NCBI GenBank assembly: GCA_937974415.1
Contig: CALJXB010000067.1
Span: forward strand, 1 to 6,238
DNA: 6,238 nt
Source: an uncultured Kiloniellales bacterium
GTDB lineage: Bacteria > Pseudomonadota > Alphaproteobacteria > Kiloniellales > JAKSDN01
Reading direction: 5' to 3'
Position 1 is the first letter of the stretch. Every line of letters starts with the position of its first letter. The notes beneath the pieces were generated by a model. That model made no database searches and was not told where the DNA came from. It saw nothing but the letters and a program-made list of their open reading frames with translations. Below, piece after piece: positions 4,246 to 6,238 of this stretch. Position numbers and translations under genes: made by a program.

Positions 4246-4424
4246 CGCGAGCCCTCCCCGGCCGACACGGTCGCTAAGTCGTTGGGGGACCGCGACAAAC
4301 GCAACACCCCGAGATTCCATTTTGGCCCGACCGGCGCCGGTGCAAGGCTTGCCACAAAATTGCCCAAATTGTGAAGATTCGCGTGGTGGGCCGTAACTCG
4401 TTGAAATCGAACGGCTTATCCGGC
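4246..4424. other. Intergenic leader of the DUF4126 gene with palindrome and short tandem repeat
   Basis: This 179-bp gap contains a perfect 12-bp palindrome ACCGGCGCCGGT (4330-4341). Next to it is an 11-nt-period imperfect tandem repeat, TTGCCACAAAA then TTGCCCAAATT (4349-4370), overlapping an inverted CACAA/TTGTG pair (4353-4357 and 4369-4373). On the minus strand TTGCAC (4346-4341) could serve as a -35 box, with AAATGG 17 nt later as a poor -10 box. These elements suggest a promoter and operator for the DUF4126 gene, but no single one is convincing. I see no terminator for the DMT gene here. Confidence 0.35.
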
Positions 4425-5405
4425 TCAAATGCGGGGTCGCAGGGGCCGGCTCGAGACCGTCCTGCGGCCGCGTACGGCCTCGCGGTGGACGATATAGAGG
4501 CCGCTGGCGACGATCAGCGCCAAGCCGGCCCAGGTCGCCCCGGAGGGCAGCTCGGCCCAGAACAGGTAACCCCAGAGCACGGCCCACGGCAGAGCGCTGT
4601 ACTCGAAGGGGGCAATCGCGCTGGGCGGCGCCACTCGGTAGGCCTGGGTCAGGCAAAAGAAGCCGATGCCGGCGATCACGCCGCAGACTACCATCAAGGC
4701 GAAGTCGCGCGCGCCTGGTACGACCCAGGCCCGTAGCAGGAATTGGGCGCTGGCGTGACTCTCGCTATCGTATCTGCCGTCGCCGATGACGAGGCCGATG
4801 ACCCCGCTCAAGGCGATGAACACGATCATCGAATAGACCGACAGGCCCGAGCCCGAGTTGGAGCGGCCGACGATGCGGGTGATCAGAACCATCAACGCGT
4901 AGGACAGGGCCGAGAGCAGCGCCAGGAGAACCGCCGGATCGATCTCCTCGGCGTCCGGCCGCATGATGACCACGACGCCGAGGAAACCGGCGAGCACCGC
5001 AGCCCAGCGCCGCGCGCCCACCACCTCGCCCAGGATCGGGACGGACAGCGCGGTGACGAACAGCGGGCTGGTGTAGTTGAGCGTCACCACCTTCGCCAGG
5101 GGCAGCGAGGCGATGGCCATGTAATAGGCCGTGTAGGAGGTGAAGCCGGCCACGCCGCGCAGCACGACCAGCACGGGACGGCGAATCCGCATGGCCCGCC
5201 AGCCGCCGTCCAATCGAATAAAGACGAGCAAGGGCAGCAGCCCGACGAGGCAGCGCACGAAGACGATCTCGTGCACCGGATAGCCGCCGCTCAGGCTCCG
5301 AATGATGACGTCCTGGACCGAAAAGACCGCGATGCCGGTGACGAGAAGAAGGATACCCTGAAGGGGGGAATCCTCGGACGGGACCGAGAGCACCTGTTGC
5401 GACAT
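4425..5405 (-). CDS. EamA/DMT superfamily permease
   Basis: This 326-residue inner-membrane transporter belongs to the drug/metabolite transporter superfamily, which moves small metabolites across the membrane. Two tandem EamA halves are visible (about 17-148 and 158-297), together giving about ten membrane helices. The first half carries the typical F-V-R-C at the start of helix 2, LRGVAGFTSYTAYYMAIASLPLAKVVTLNYTSPLFV and PILGE. The second half carries CLTQAYRVAPPSAIAPFEYSALPWAVLWGYLFWAELP, the usual repeated EamA signature. Length fits the family (about 300). The ATG at 5405 is chosen because AGGGG lies about 8 nt upstream and the protein begins just before helix 1; the frame stays open far upstream, but only as an off-frame reading of the neighbouring gene. 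Substrate is unknown. It follows the GcvT-like gene on the same strand after 163 bp, so a role linked to methylated-amine metabolism is possible but unsupported. Confidence 0.93.
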   Translation of the reverse strand: MSQQVLSVPSEDSPLQGILLLVTGIAVFSVQDVIIRSLSGGYPVHEIVFVRCLVGLLPLLVFIRLDGGWRAMRIRRPVLVVLRGVAGFTSYTAYYMAIASLPLAKVVTLNYTSPLFVTALSVPILGEVVGARRWAAVLAGFLGVVVIMRPDAEEIDPAVLLALLSALSYALMVLITRIVGRSNSGSGLSVYSMIVFIALSGVIGLVIGDGRYDSESHASAQFLLRAWVVPGARDFALMVVCGVIAGIGFFCLTQAYRVAPPSAIAPFEYSALPWAVLWGYLFWAELPSGATWAGLALIVASGLYIVHREAVRGRRTVSSRPLRPRI

Positions 5406-5568
5406 GACGCCACCCCTGAAGCCCATCCCAACCGCGGCTTCGACCCCGACGGTATCTCCCGCGACCTTATCCGGACGCGACGCGAAGAGGCCTGCCAAAT
5501 CGGCATGGCAGCCTTGCAAATCCGGAAAATCGGGGGGGGGCGGCAGGTCCCCTTCGACAAGCCGGCGC
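5406..5568. other. Intergenic leader of the DMT gene with a G8/C8 tract
   Basis: This 163-bp gap separates the GcvT-like gene from the permease. It contains a run of eight G on the plus strand (5532-5539, C on the coding strand), about 130 bp before the permease start, and a TGCCA/TGGCA inverted repeat (5493-5497 and 5506-5510) that could be a regulator site. I did not find a convincing promoter or a terminator for the upstream gene. Confidence 0.4.
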
Positions 5569-6238
5569 TCAGGCCTTGAGGCGCTCGTTCCTGGGGTCGT
5601 AAACGGGCGCAGCCAGCACCTCGGCCTTGCGGCGTTCTCCGAGGATCTCGACCTCGACCTGGGAGCCCGGTTCCGCCAGCTGCGGCTCCACATAGGCGAA
5701 GGCGAGGGTCTTGCCGACCGCGTAGCCGTAGCCGCCGGAGGTCGAGACCCCGACGATGCGCTCGCCGTCATAGATCGGCTCGTTGCCGCGCGGATCGGAA
5801 TCGCCGGCCGCGACCTCCAGGTAGACACAAGCGAGCGCGACGCCCTCCTCCTTGCGCCGGGCGAGCGCCTCGCGGCCGACGAAGTCACCCTTGTCCATGC
5901 GCACGAAGCGCTCCATGTCGGCTTCGATCATGGTGATCTCGTTGGTCAGCTCGGCACCCCAGCCCTTGTAGGCCTTCTCGATACGCAAGGAGTTGAGGGC
6001 GTAGGCTCCGAAGTTGGCGATGCCGTGGGCCTCGCCCGCCGCCATGAGTGCATCGTAGACCCGCGCCATCTCGGCCATGGGGGTGTGCAGCTCCCAGCCG
6101 AGCTCGCCGGCATAGGAGACCCTGAGCGCGCGCAGCGGCACGCCGGCGACCTCGATCTCCTGGGCGGTGAGCCAGGGGAAGGCGTTGTTGCCGAGATCGG
6201 CGTCGGCGACCTGGCCGAGCACGTCGCGTGCGCGCGGG
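5569..6238 (-). CDS. GcvT-fold protein, C-terminal part (DMGDH/sarcosine dehydrogenase-like), partial
   Basis: The last 222 residues of a folate-dependent aminomethyltransferase-fold protein are visible; the frame is open to the window edge, so the 5' end is missing. The piece begins PRARDVLGQVADADLGNNAFPWLTAQEI, followed by the folate-domain motif SYAGELGWELH, then ALNSLRIEKAYKGWGAELTNEITMIEADMERFVRMDKGDFVGREAL, and the C-terminal barrel (YLEVAAGDSDPRGNEPIY through STSGGYGYAVGKTLAFAYV to YDPRNERLKA). This arrangement matches the C-terminal half of FAD-linked dimethylglycine or sarcosine dehydrogenases, which demethylate the substrate and pass the one-carbon unit to tetrahydrofolate. A stand-alone GcvT or DmdA-type demethylase cannot be excluded because the diagnostic N-terminal region (FAD domain or its absence) lies outside. 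It is the first gene of a possible minus-strand group with the permease. Confidence 0.87.
   Translation of the reverse strand, partial: PRARDVLGQVADADLGNNAFPWLTAQEIEVAGVPLRALRVSYAGELGWELHTPMAEMARVYDALMAAGEAHGIANFGAYALNSLRIEKAYKGWGAELTNEITMIEADMERFVRMDKGDFVGREALARRKEEGVALACVYLEVAAGDSDPRGNEPIYDGERIVGVSTSGGYGYAVGKTLAFAYVEPQLAEPGSQVEVEILGERRKAEVLAAPVYDPRNERLKA

Noticed and set aside
4246..4656. N-terminal extension of the DUF4126 frame
   Set aside because: The extra residues are not hydrophobic or family-like and overlap the end of the permease gene; the start at 4245 has a strong ribosome binding site.
4743..5579. 278-codon plus-strand open frame opposite the permease
   Set aside because: The translation is dominated by Asp, Arg, Gln and His, as expected from reading transmembrane-helix codons in antisense; there is no family match and no ribosome binding site of note.
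5406..5888. Upstream extension of the permease reading frame by about 160 codons, suggesting a fusion protein
   Set aside because: The extension overlaps the GcvT-like gene in another frame and reads as Arg/Ser-rich low-complexity sequence; the ATG at 5405 gives a normal permease length.

Overview
The window (high GC by eye, roughly mid-60s percent) looks like chromosomal DNA of an alphaproteobacterium, perhaps a Rhodospirillales-type marine or soil organism. This rests on the style of the recognisable proteins (Xsc, a DMGDH/SarDH-like GcvT domain, a DUF4126 protein, a DMT permease) and on the distribution of GANTC sites. It is an inference without a database search.

Layout, left to right. 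A complete plus-strand gene for sulfoacetaldehyde acetyltransferase (xsc, 92-1870) has a short leader with a possible promoter and a 14-bp palindrome. It faces a minus-strand GNAT acetyltransferase (1964-2443) across a 93-bp gap. Next is a minus-strand 73-residue hypothetical protein (2619-2840) with a good ribosome binding site and a convincing intrinsic terminator at 2545-2576. A non-coding stretch of about 730 bp follows (2841-3570). Then come three minus-strand genes: a DUF4126 membrane protein (3571-4245), an EamA/DMT-family permease (4425-5405), and the C-terminal part of a GcvT-fold protein of the dimethylglycine/sarcosine dehydrogenase type (5569-6238), cut by the window edge.

Metabolic reading. 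Xsc splits sulfoacetaldehyde, an intermediate of taurine and other C2-sulfonate degradation, into acetyl phosphate and sulfite. The GcvT-fold protein points to demethylation of methylated amines or glycines such as dimethylglycine or sarcosine. Both fit an organism that uses osmolyte-type compounds, but the two genes face different directions, lie about 3.7 kb apart and are not one operon. No phosphotransacetylase, taurine transaminase/dehydrogenase or sulfonate transporter gene lies in the window.

The most interesting part is the intergenic region 2841-3570. It holds (i) several short perfect palindromes upstream of the 73-residue gene, (ii) an inverted pair of DnaA-box-like 9-mers, one a perfect TTATCCACA, (iii) an unannotated small-RNA candidate of about 83 nt with a plausible promoter, two abutting hairpins and a U-tract, (iv) a partial, decayed direct repeat of that RNA's terminator loop about 240 bp downstream, (v) a 45-nt hairpin with 18 paired positions, and (vi) a local cluster of GANTC sites. 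None of these is proven, and the sRNA candidate is the best lead. The rest of the window is ordinary. I see no CRISPR array, tRNA, rRNA, transposase or phage gene.
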